Shown: in pieces, positions 40,069 through 52,805 of the stretch
Position numbering within the stretch: the stretch's first letter is position 1
Layout: every line of letters starts with the position of its first letter
Assembly (NCBI GenBank): GCA_003956705.1
Contig: QZCP01000202.1
Location: 1 to 64,000, forward strand
From: Brevipalpus yothersi
Lineage: Eukaryota > Arthropoda > Arachnida > Trombidiformes > Tenuipalpidae
DNA: 64,000 nt
Direction: 5' to 3'
Program-made: the position numbers and the translations under genes
The notes under the pieces: model-generated
Database searches by the model: none
The model's input: only the letters and a program-made list of their open reading frames with translations
Told to the model about the DNA's origin: nothing

Positions 40069-43000
40069 CTATACCTCCATTCTTTTTTCCCGCTCTTTTT
40101 ATGTGTGCGTTTCTCTCGAGATCATACACTTGACATTATATGGAATCAATTTTGGCATCCGAATGAAAACATACTCAGTTCAATTGTGCTTACAAAAAAA
40201 GAAAAGAGATAGATAAAACGAAAGATAGAGGGAAGGTTTTGTTGACCAGCATGAAATAATTCTCCTTGCTCTGAATACTTTTTCTTTCTCTCTCTCTTTC
40301 TCTTTATAACACAAACATTGAGCTGATATAATTCTGTTCCATTCTGCGTTGTGGAGCGTCTTTCACTTTCTTTTAGCCTCATGTACTTTCAGAATTTGTA
40401 TGGATAGGCTGCCCAGCCATCAGTATTCCAGAAATTCGAGAGCATCACGAACTCGAGAAAGGGAAATAATGAGAGCTTGATCTTAGTTAGCCTACTTGAT
40501 AAGCTTTTGAGCATTGATAGCCGATCAAATAGTAGAGTATTCTTCTTGAATTCCCTAGCAGGGATAAAATGAGATGATTGCCTATATATGCATTTATAGC
40601 TTGATTTTTTCTCCACTAAGATCGATAAATTAGTGAATACCTTTGTTCATGAAAAATTGAAGTGAGTTCGAATATGAAACTTTGGCAATATGTCAAATTT
40701 TCAAGTCCTCTGGTTATTTTTTCATGCTTGAAAAATCCAAATCAGATTTCTCTGTCTTCAGGCCAACTTCTCTCTACTTTTCCCTTTGGACATCCTGAGC
40801 TAAGAAGAGAATGTTATTTTCACTTTCCAACCTGATACATCTAAAGTGAAAAGACCTGAGGTGATTGGCCGTGATATAACCAATCTTAAACTGATTTATC
40901 ATGGAAACTTTCCACTTGACATACACATGGGAACTGGAAATCGAACTGGACAGCCAGCATTAAGGCTTAAGCCATTACTTTGCTCTCTAACCAATCTTGA
41001 TTCACTACAATGAATCAATCGGTTGATATTATATAATTTATCTTGTAAAATACGATATATATATCCACTTGAAAGATCGACACAGAGAATTTTTCCACAA
41101 AAGCCTCAATGATCTGTCAGAAAAAAAGAAGAAAACTGTCCTTCCATTCTATTGGGTTGGGAAAAAGTGAACATGAATACGGTTCAAGTCCAATCCAGTT
41201 AGGGAAAAATTCTCAAGTCACAATCTGTATTGGAAACCTTTTCTCACACCAAAAGCAATCGCTCTCTTTCTCTTTGCTATCCAATGAACTTATCCACAAA
41301 TATACTATTACACTAACTGAGAGAGGTTGAAGAAGAGTTTCAACATGAATCCTTGACACTCATGATGTCTTTTACCCTGATCAAATACAATCAAATACAC
41401 TATACTTGATATTCTTTGAATTGGAGCCTCTATTCTTTTTACTTGACTATTTTGTTGTTGTTGTTGTTACTGCCACTGCTTGTGTTGTTGCTATATGTGT
41501 TCTCACTCTTCTTGTTGGAGTCTTTTCTCATGTTTGAATAGGCTTTCCCAGTCTTTCTATTTTCTCGCATGAGCTGTTGATATTGGCTTCTGCCATAAAA
41601 ACTGTCCATTCAGGACTTATTTGTGTGTATATATGTGCTTATGAGAAAGAAAGAAAGAAAGAGAGGGAGAGAGAAAAGCGCTTGTTTGTCCATCTTAACA
41701 GTCATCACCATCTTTCCATCAGAAGAACAAGACGAAGAAGAAAAAAGAGAAGGAATCCACTTTTTCCTCCTTATTTCTGCTGTCACTCAGTAGTGGGAGC
41801 ATGAACTTTCACCATACTAAACAGTTCTGATCATCATGCTCTACTATTTTGCTCTAGATGTTATTGGATATATAATATTCCAACTGGAAACGAAGATTTC
41901 ATTGAGTTATCCTTGAGTTACAACGATCAGTCACTCTTTCTCCGAGTATTCCTACTTCTCTAGCATGCCTATCTTCACGACTACTTTTGCTTGTTGTCTT
42001 TTTTTTCTTCTCTCTTTCGCTTGCCTACGTTTACTGGATAAAAGAATATCATCACCAAAGTGAATGGTGATCAAGCGAAAATGTGGTTAACCATTGTAAT
42101 ATGGACGCTGAGCACTCAAGTTGATTTCTATTCCTCTAACTTTTCTCTTCTCATTTCTTTCGCTTAGATGCACAATATATGTATGTGTGTAAATGTGTAT
42201 GCTCAAAGGGAACCAAAATGAATGAACATTGACGTCAAAGGTCATTTTTTAGCCTTGAGAATTGTCCATACAAAGAATGGAAATGATGAAATAGAAAGTG
42301 AGGGCATTCATCTGATAGTGAGTTCCGTTAATTTGAGACAGATTGAGCAGTTGTCTCCAATAAGGATCTTTGAAATCTCAAATATAGATTTTGAGTAGTA
42401 GAGAAAACAAAAAAAGGAATGAATGAAAATAGAGAAAATTTTCCGACTAATAAATGAGTTTCTATTTTCAAATATAATTCCCTGAGGCTTGAATTCTCGA
42501 GTTTTTCTTCAATCCTTCATTCTCATTGGCATTCCATTTCTCTCAGTTAATCAACAGTCTAATTCAAGTGAACGAATGATGAATGAGAATCTTTTTATTC
42601 ATAGTTTATGCATGATTCCCTCAACATTTACTTTTTTTGCTATCTCTCAGCTTTACACATAGATAGAGAAGAGAGAGAGAGAGAGAGCGAAAGTTCTTTT
42701 CACTTTACCGTTATTCTACTTTCTACTACAACAGAATGCAGAATGTGGTGAGTGAAAGAGAATGGGTTATCAATGGTAGAGGGAATGGAACAAATCTCGT
42801 TACTGTGAAGTAAGACCCGATTGTAATGATATTTGCATTGCTAATATACCAATAGAATCAGATAGATAGTTTTTTTTCGCCTATAGCATTTACTTTTTCT
42901 TTTTTTTCTCATCAAATGCATGTGATGAATAGATTAGGGAGAGCAATGAGAGCGAAGAAAGGAGAAAATATACCCAGATTTGAGCATACTGTAGGTAGAA

Positions 43001-46000
43001 AACACCCAAAAAGCTTCATACACACAGACACATAACAAACACAGCAAGTATTATATCATGATTCACCGGGTTTTTTCAACACGAATGCTTATTCTAGCAA
43101 AAAAATTCCTCATATGATAGATAGATAGATGAAGATAGTCCACCGACAGTGAGCTGTCTAACATTCTAGTAACTTTTTTCTCTGCATATACAGTCATTTG
43201 GCTGAGGATGAAAACGATAGTCCAATGGCATAGAGCACTAGCCAAAGCTACCTTATCTCCGATGTTTGTGACAATCATTCAGAAAAGAGCTGTAATGAAT
43301 CGATTAAGATTGTATTAATCAATTTTTTCTGCCCAAGCAGCCTGCACTTAGCCAGGCTGATTAGTAAACTCATAGCTTGCTGCATCAATGATGATTGATT
43401 TGCTGCTTTTTGCTGCTATTCATGGAAGTAGAAAATTGATTGAAAACGAATTGAAAACAAAGGGAAATCACAAAATTCATTAGATTGAATGAAAGAGAGA
43501 GAGAGAAAGAGAGAAAAAACGAAGAAATAAGGAAAAACAAGTGTACACCACTAATTGGAGTTCCGAAAGTAGTCTTAATTCACGTGGGAGTGAGTTAAGT
43601 TTTATGTAATCGGCTTTCGAAAGGATAGAGAATTGGATTTAGAATTCTTGGGGTAAGATTAGCTCCTCTGTTCATCTCTTGAAGCAGCAAATAGGTACAA
43701 CTGTTTGTCTGTATTAGTGGCGAAAAAGAAATTTCGAATTAAGGTCGTCAACTTGCTGTATGAAGAAAGAGAGAGAGGAAAAGAGAGGAAGAATCCTGGT
43801 AAATGAAGTGATTATTCCTCGGAATCAAGCTTATTGAATGGAATTCCAATCATTCTTACCATAGAGAGAAGGGCTTGTTTACTATTGTACTCTCATCGAG
43901 GTTTTCTCTCTCAATCTTTATATATATATCAGAGTCTCGGTGAAACAATTGTCAACCTTATTGGGTATAAGCCTACTGAGACAAAGGATTTACTGGATAT
44001 CAAGAATCCAGTATAACATTGAATGGATCGATTGTTTCTCAGAAATTCTCTGGTCACGTGATCAAGGACATTTTGAAGCTTCTGGAACAAAAAATTTTTC
44101 TCCATTCAAACTCTGACCCTCAGATGGACGCCTATTTTGATTCTCAAACTGAAGGTCTTCGGTCAGGAATACAGATTCCGTGAATAACAGTAAAAATTCC
44201 CAGGAAATAGTTTTCCTGATTATCTTAGTGTATTTTTGCTCTAGTACCACATGTTTATGGAGCAGATAAGATTCTTTTACACACGAAGCCAATCATTATC
44301 AGAAGTTTCTGGATAGATAGAAAGTGAAGAGCTTCTCCTGGGCTAACAAAGTAGGTAGTCGATGATGATACACTACAGTAGTGGAGGAAATTGCCCCTCA
44401 TGATGATCAGATAAGTATGATTAGTTTGCATCAACTCGTGTAACCATATTCTGTGCTAAATAAAATTTATTGTACACGCGTCTGATCCTCGATGCAAACT
44501 TTATCATGAGAGCCTCTTGAAGTACAGAGTGTATGAGATTATTTATGAGAGAATCCTGAATACTTTGGATATTTATGTAAGCTAAAATTTTCTTCGCAGT
44601 AGATGAAGATGAGGATGGAAGATTCTTTGAATTCTAATGGAAAGAAAGAAATTTACTTACCACAGTAGAGCTCATCAGATTTATCATGGCAGTCTATTTT
44701 GGAATCACATTGTCTGAATTTTTCAATACATTGTCCATTTTCACATCTAAACTGATCACTGTCACATTCAGGAAATTCTGTGAAAAGGAAGAAAAAGCCA
44801 ATATTGGCCAGTTTGGATGAGATTTGATAGGATTAAATTTCATCATGTCAAATGTGTTGGACTGGTCAAAAGGTATTATAAAATGTGTCAAAATGTTTAC
44901 CCAACGGAAAAGTTTACCAAGATCACCAACATTCCATAAAGTTTGTCGATAAAATATACCAATAAAGATTACTCGATTCATTTTTCTAGCTACTACACAC
45001 TTACACATTCCTCGATCAGTTGAGAGAAAGTTTTTTTTTTCGTTCCACTAAAGACTCGAGTTTCCTAGTGGAACACTTTTTATGCTGCTGCTTGATCAAC
45101 CTTACAATAATCCATCAACATCACATACACATACACTAATGTGGACATTTATTGACGCTCAACTTGGACTGATCGTTCGATCAAATTCACTCTTGTGAAT
45201 CTTCTAGACGTGAATTCTTCGCCCAGTCTATCAATCTTCGATGTGAATTTTGAGAATCATCATTTTCCCTATTCTCGCGAGTGTTCAGTTTTCTTTCTCT
45301 CATATTAATTTGACTAATCATTCGGTAACCACTTAAGAGCATTGAAGCCCTACTTTTCTAGTTGCATATTCTCCACCTTTCATTGAATTGTACTTGAATT
45401 GGTTGAGCTTTGAGGCTTATTTTTTGTCTCTCTCTCCCATAAATCATTATATTCTACTCAACTTGCACCTCACTATACTTGATTGAGCTAATTTATTTCT
45501 GTTACACGCGTATATACCTTGGGGATGTAGAACCGCTTGCCTGTAAGTTTGATATTCCTTATATCTTCTCATCTGATGAATAAAGCGTCAAAGATTGTCT
45601 CAAGAATCTGAACCTAATATGAATGCTTTTGTCATAATGTGTGTGTGTGGCCGCGTCAAGAGAGATCTTGAAAGTATGCCATTGATGTGGTGAATATCAA
45701 AATTCCAGATATTCCTGGACATATTATTCGGGCGATGATGATGATTAAGACCCCAGATAGTAGAGCGGTATGTAAATGCACAAATATTACTTACCACAAT
45801 CATGCTCATCTTCACCATTGATGCATTCAGGAGAAAAATTACATCTCATATCTCGGTGGAGACATCGACCCTCTGGACACCAGAAACCAGGATCTGCTCG
45901 TCCAAGGCATTTTTCCCTAGATTTGGTATTGTTGATAAAATCTGTATGGATGAGACATGAGTAGGGAAGGAAGACATAGAGAGAGAGAGAGAAAGAAAAT

Positions 46001-49000
46001 AGGAAGAGGAAGAGATAGAAAAAGGAGAAGAAGAAAATATGGCAAACGATCGATTGAGTAGCAAGACAAATGGTTTTTGATGATCATCGAAAAGACTGAG
46101 ATTACTTGGAAAAGAGTGAAGATGAAATGAGATGAATTCGCAACTAATGATAATGCACTTAGAGCCTCTTGACTCATTGTGTGTTCAAGATCAGCAATCA
46201 TGCGTCTCTCTCTTTTTCTTTCTCGCTGTGCTTGTGTGTTATATTTATCGTGACTCTTGATGATGATGACTTGGAATGGAATAGAACTTTTATCATACTA
46301 GAAAAGATGGATACAACTTTTTGAATGAGAAACCCTATTCATTTTATGCTACAGAATCGGTATTATATGTGTATGGTTATTTTGGAACGGAAATTGTCGA
46401 TAATATTTAAGAAATTCTTGCACCAGTATTTAGTGAATAAGTTGTTCCATCATATTTCAAGTTGATATGAATCCTACTAAAGTTTTGAATTGATTAAATT
46501 TGTATTTTCTCCATGTTACAGATGAATATTTATGTTTTCTGGAATTTGGTTAAGTTTTCAGCTCAGCAAATACACCTTATTTTCTATAATAAAATTTCAG
46601 AGGTCATCATCACAAAACATTAGCTGTTGAATCGATAAAATGATTGAATGGTTTCTGTGCCTTTTTCCTTTTCTTCAAAACTATTAAAAAAAGGAAAAAA
46701 TTCCCAGACAGGAAGAGAATTTTTCTTACCATTCCATCAAAAAGGAGCACGCAAATGTCAATCTTACTTCTATGATTATTCTGTCTATTGAATACCATGC
46801 GATCTCATTCTTCTATCCTAAGCCAAGCTACCTCGGGGTTTGATCTCTTCGAAGTTCCCAAAATATATATATATATACTCACCACAACCGTATTCATCTA
46901 GACCATTGGTATATTTATCACTATAGGGACATTCTAAGAATTTATTACAAACACCAATGTGAGGAACACATCCACCATTCATGGAACAGGTTAATGAAGA
47001 ACTTGAATTACAGATAATCACACCTAAAGAGTTGAGAGGAAGAAGGAAAAAAAGAAGTAAATGAGAAAGTATCAATAAACCATGCCATAGTAACGGTTAT
47101 CTTAATTTATCTTGATGATTAAAAATAACAACAATTTACAAATGTTTCCTTTCTCCAATTGGAATCATTTGATTGTGGAGGCTGTATAAAAGATTCGTGA
47201 AACTTGGTATTCTTCCTCCTAGTTCATTGTGTTCATTGTGCTATGTACCCCATATCATGGGTGATGATTATGTGAACGGAAATGAAATCGATCGAAAATT
47301 GTAATCTAACCGTATTTATGTGTTTGTGTAGGTGTGTAAGTGAGCCATCAATAGAATGAAAGAAAGGAAGAGAGAGAAAAATTCTGAGTAAGAAACGAAA
47401 TTACAAGATAAATGATAGAACTACATGGTGTATGTATCAATAGTATGTTCACACTCAAAGGAGATGGAGTATAAAAGCTACAAAAAAAAGAGCGAAAAAC
47501 GATGAGAATGTGTTTGACATAGTTGAAATGGGGTGAAAAGAATCTATTTTGACATCTAGAAGACGTGAAAATGGTTCCTAATAAAGGGTTGAAAAATATA
47601 TATGTGTGTGTACAGATAAATTCGAATACATATATTATTTTGTTCTGTCACACACAAGATGAGACCGTTAATTTGTTGTATCACCCTGAGCGTGTTGTAT
47701 GTATTTGTGCGTATGTACATGTATGTAGATGGTTGCACTGAATGTTGCATCAATTTCATTTTATCTACTTTTCACAGAATTCACAATAGAATAGCTGATT
47801 TAATGTTAATTGATGCTGTATGCACGAACAAAAATGCATTCACACGCACTATAATGAATAAAGGAGAATCAAAACGCCCAAAATTCAATTCTCATAAGCT
47901 TTTTTAGATGAGTTTTTTTCACTTTTTCCATCTCTCTTCTTCCCCTCTCTCTCTCTTCACAAAATTTTTTGATTTATTTGTCATTGGAATATGAGGAAAC
48001 ACTATGAAACACACTCCACTAAGTACATGTGTATATGTGTGTGATTCAAAATATTACGATTTGAAGCATATACTCACTACATGGGTACATACTATGGAGA
48101 AGAATAGTTTTTCAACGAATTTCTTGTCAAAATTGATTCAATTCTGTTTCCATCTCATTGTTTCACACCATTAAGGAGAATCATGTACCTTAAAAAATAC
48201 TGACAAGAGAGAGAGAGAGAGAGAGAATAAAGAGAAAAAAGAGAGAAAGGAAGAAGGGCAAATCTTTGCACGAGCATTCATCAGATGAATGATGAGTTTT
48301 TTTATTATTTTCGTTCCACTAGCTTATATATAAGTTTGTTGACCCTTGCCTTGAAACAATAGGGTTTCTTATAGAAATGGGAAAGCAAAAAATACTCTTC
48401 TCCAATATCAATGGGTACAAAATCATCATCATTCCCATGTGATTTTCTTAGCTCAATACAACATAGCTAATATTTGTTCAAATACTGTTCACTTATCAAT
48501 GGTCGAATTCAATCGAATATAAGACTCAACTTATTGCTCAACTAGCAAGTTTTTTGCCAAAAAAGGAGGAAGAATCAGAAAAAGAAGAAGAATAGAAAAG
48601 AATTCTTGCCATCTTTCACGTTCAAAACTTGACAATTCTCGGCTAGTTACAGAAAAAAGGGGAAAAGAAATCCTATTTCAAGTCAAACTGTTCTTCTATC
48701 TTTTTTCTGTTAACATAGTGGTCGACATTTTAAGGTTTGCCAGAGTTGAGACGTTTACATCATCATCACAGCCTCACATACAATTCCTGTTGGCTGGAAA
48801 GCATGACTTGTAAGCTTAAAAGCTTACAAAATATTCCCGCCAACATGATGGCCAGTTAGTTTGTCTATCATTCTTGTTGTCGGAATACCCAGTTACAATA
48901 CCCAGAGCATTGAACATTATTCACCTTCAGCAATAATACGAGCAATACTTTGGCAAGCTTTGGCAACTTTACTACGATAAATCAAACAATACTGTGTGTA

Positions 49001-49576
49001 GGCAAATATTTACCGTTCACATGGAATTTTTTGATGGAGAAGAGGGTTACAGTATTGCGAAATTGGAGGAATAAAATTCACATGAATGTGAGATGTTGTT
49101 TTGAATGTGAAATGGTTGAAAAATGGAATAAAAAGCGTCGGAATGGGAGAAAAGAAAGAGAGTATTTACTCCAGTAAATGGGGGGAAATATTCTTTTTTT
49201 CTCAAGAATTCTCTCTTAGTATATTCTCAAAAAGCCGGAAGATAAAGCAATACACTTTGATCCTTATTGAGCATAAAATATTGGATCAAAGTCGAAATAG
49301 ACTTTTTCCTATTTTCTTCACCTCAACAAGGAGTAAAAATTGAAATGTGATTCACTTAATGTGGAAAGATAGACAGACTTTCCAGAAGACATCTAGAAAA
49401 AGGAAGATCATCAAAAGAGTGGAAACTATCACTTTTTGACGGTATCACTGATGATAAAATGATGTGCAAAATCTAAAACAAGAGGCTACATTATCATGAT
49501 CGCACAAGGTTTCTCTATGACTATACACGGAATGAAAGATGGATGATGAAGAAGTTGATAAGGGGAAAATTCTTTA

Positions 49577-49633
<57 letters not shown>

Positions 49634-52600
49634 TCTTTGCTCATCGGCCCTGAAGGGAATGTCAAGCATCCTTTCCGATCATCATGGAGTGCAAAATTGA
49701 TTGAACCTTTTGCAACTTGCTTCTTTTACAAAGACTCATCCCACAGTAGTAGTCTGATGCCAGTCAATTTTTATTGTTCTTACGCATTCTGTTCACGAAA
49801 CACTCACAGAGATCCACACAAAGTATATAGAAAGAAAAGTCTGAACAATGTTGGGTGAATGAGAGAGAGGGAAAGAGAAAGAAAGAAAGAGAGAGAGAGA
49901 GTGAAAAAAGCACCCAAAAGCATGATATTATCATCCGAAGAGTATACTCTGAACACTAGAGTAAAGCATTGATTTTATTCTCTTCTCATATACTTTTTCT
50001 CGCCTCTATCTTTCTCCTTTCTCAATAACATACAGGATGCCTCTTAAGTGTGGACAATAAAGTGTTAGATACTCAAGTGTATATTTCGAAATACATTCAA
50101 ATACTCACACAGATGAAGCAAAGTGTATGTATGCATATATATTATAAGAATTGAGTAAACTTTCTCACAAGATATTCCTAAGTATTACTAACTCTTGTGG
50201 GCTATTTTAAGATGGATGCATTCAGACCTTCAATTCTTATTTCCGTCAGTGGGCACAATAGTTTACCATGGATGTTATGCACGGAATCCCATTGATTATT
50301 CCTTACACTCCTTCGATGGCTTATAACAACCCTCTGAATGAAAACCACAAACCATTAATTTGATGATCAATGATTCATTAGTTTCGATCATGAAAAAAAA
50401 ACTTTGAACAAACATCTATATCAACACTACACTACCTCTACCTCACAAAGTAATATGTATTTGAGCTAAGTTCTTATATTAGCTCATGAGGTATGCTCTC
50501 ATTATGAGTTGCTCTATGCTATCGGGCATTTTTCCTCTTATTCAGAGTTCATTAGCTGAATTAGTCAGGTATATTCGTTTTCTATAATATATGCAAGAAA
50601 AATAAGGAAAAATCACAAGGAATTCTCGAAAAATCATTTTAAATCATGAGCATTTCCTCACTTAATCTCTACTACATACATGTATATACGAGTGAATCAT
50701 GACTTTCTTCTGATATCCGTCCTTATTACTATTGAATTATGGGGAAGAACGTGAAAATGTCTGGTATTTGGTATTAAAGATTTATGACTGGGTGAGATAT
50801 GGAATTCCACCCTGCTCATAAAGAGTAAGTCATACCAAGGTTAAAGCAAAAGACAATCAGTATCATGCAAACGAGACAATGTCTGTGTGTATTATTGTGA
50901 TCATCATCATCAGAGAAAAGTAGAGATAATGTGAGCCCTGAGATTATCTCATATTATAAGATCACGCTTGTCGATGCATTCCTTAGTAAGACCTTGTGAA
51001 TAATCTTTAGAGTACATACAGACAGGGACTATGTTTCGTAATAGTTTGAAACCTTCGAGAAATATCAAACTTCCCATGCTCTTGAAATACTTTGGATATT
51101 CTCTTCTCTCTATTTTCAGAATCCAGGGATTGAAATATTGAAGACTTGCTATTCAGACCTCTCAAGAGTGAGTAAACATATACTCAGCAAAAGAAAACAT
51201 CACTGTAAAACCTGAAAAATTTTCCTTGAAGATCCTTTCGTACTCTTACACAAATTGGCCAACAAAGAAGTCCAAGATAAACTAGAAGTGAAAAAATTCT
51301 ACTACTAAAATATTGGATTTGGAAGGTCGAGTAGTCAAGTGGTCAGCAACTTTTGCTGGGTTCACAAAACTAATATACTTTCTAGAGCAAATGTATTCCT
51401 TCTCTTACCAGCATACACATCTTCAAGAGAGGAGAGACAAGTTGCATAACAAGGATGAAAAAGAACAGACAGTATCAGAAGGAATACATTTACTGGAAGA
51501 ATATTGAAAAGTGAGCTTAAATCAACTTTTGCTTCAGCAAAGAAAAATATACTGAACTTCACGAAATCCAATGGAAAGAGAGTATATATTAAAGGAAAAG
51601 AAAGTGGAAAAATCAAAGTAACTTTGATTCTGAGCACAATTAAGCCTTGGGTTTTTTATTCAATTTTATCTCTCTTTCTCCTCTGATACACCAATGCTGG
51701 CTCTGTACATTGGTATTCTTCCACTTTTCCTCTGTCCTTGTTTCCAAATCTTTTGCTCTTCTCTCTTTTTTCTTTCTTTCTTCCTCTTTCTCATGTATAT
51801 ATGGGTTGTCAGTAGAAATAGGAACAGTTGCATGGCAAAAGTGAACTAACGTTCAAAATCAGCCACAATAATCCTCATGGATTTTGATTTCCTTTTGGAT
51901 GAACTGAACAGTGAACACTCCGTCTTTTGTTCCACATTTTCCAGGACTCAGCAACATTGGATAAGCTCAAAAACAAAAGTCTTAGATGCAATTAAATGTG
52001 TGCCCACAGAATACTAGCTTCTATTTGTGATCTAGTACATGTGTGTCTGTGTGTGGATATGCGTCCAAGAATTTCTTATTTCTTTGATATATACGAATCA
52101 TCAGACGAACTAGTGGCATATATTCGGATAATCATTTGTATGAGCTTCAATGTGTTTGCATGTGTTTGTAGTGTAAAGCTAACGAGAAACCTTTAGTTCT
52201 AAATCGATTTCCGAGAAGAAGCTATCTGATTGAATCAATAGCGAAATGAATAGATAATCATGACTGGCGGAATTGAAAAGCAAGAATGCCTAAAATTGGC
52301 ACTTTTCTCCAATAAATTTGGAGAAAGAAAAAGAGGAAAAAAGATAGATGATGGAAATGGTTGAAAATGATGATGATACTTTGGAAAACTATTCATGAGT
52401 GATAATTCATTAAGCCGAAATGCATTTACAAATGTGTACACATGGCTTATACGCGGATCATCATGAATAGCAGGGAGCTTTTAACCTCAAATCACTAACG
52501 TGAAATGAAATCAGATACATTGAGTATAATTCTTTTTCGATTCTTTTCACCTCGTTCTGATATCATGTGATGCTATCTCTCTCTCTCTTTTTTTCTCTTT

Positions 52601-52737
52601 GCGTATCTCACTCAAATCAATTCTTGTGCAATTCAAATCAAATCATTTCCCATAGGCAAAGCTATAATCGAATGAAAATCTTTTCTTTTTCTATCCCCCT
52701 CATTGGTAACCCATTGGAAAGTAGCATTCTCTATTAG

Positions 52738-52805
<68 letters not shown>

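Larger units (their letters stand above)
37156..44660 (-). other. Receptor intron 11 (largest intron)
   Basis: Intron of 7,505 nt, phase 1. It contains (GA)n at 37999-38023 and the gapped (GA)n at 39880-40061, a (TTG)n run near 41453-41468 and many CT/GA-rich stretches. Frames inside show no domain on either strand. Because of the gap, its true length is uncertain. Confidence 0.86.

Noticed and set aside
39833..40133. Ser-Leu and Glu-Arg open frames over the gapped repeat
   Set aside because: They are produced by (GA)n in both strands and by N bases.
40925..41010. tRNA-like string on the minus strand with a GTTCGATTTCC box
   Set aside because: The T-arm does not pair, the box has an extra base, and no acceptor or anticodon stem can be formed.
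43195..43275. tRNA- or SINE-like pattern on the minus strand (TAGCTTTGGCTAG...)
   Set aside because: No B box at the expected distance and no cloverleaf; no second copy in the window.
45036..48325. Repeated string TTTCGTTCCACTA near 45040 and 48310 as a dispersed element
   Set aside because: A 13-base match is expected by chance in a window of this size and the flanks do not match.
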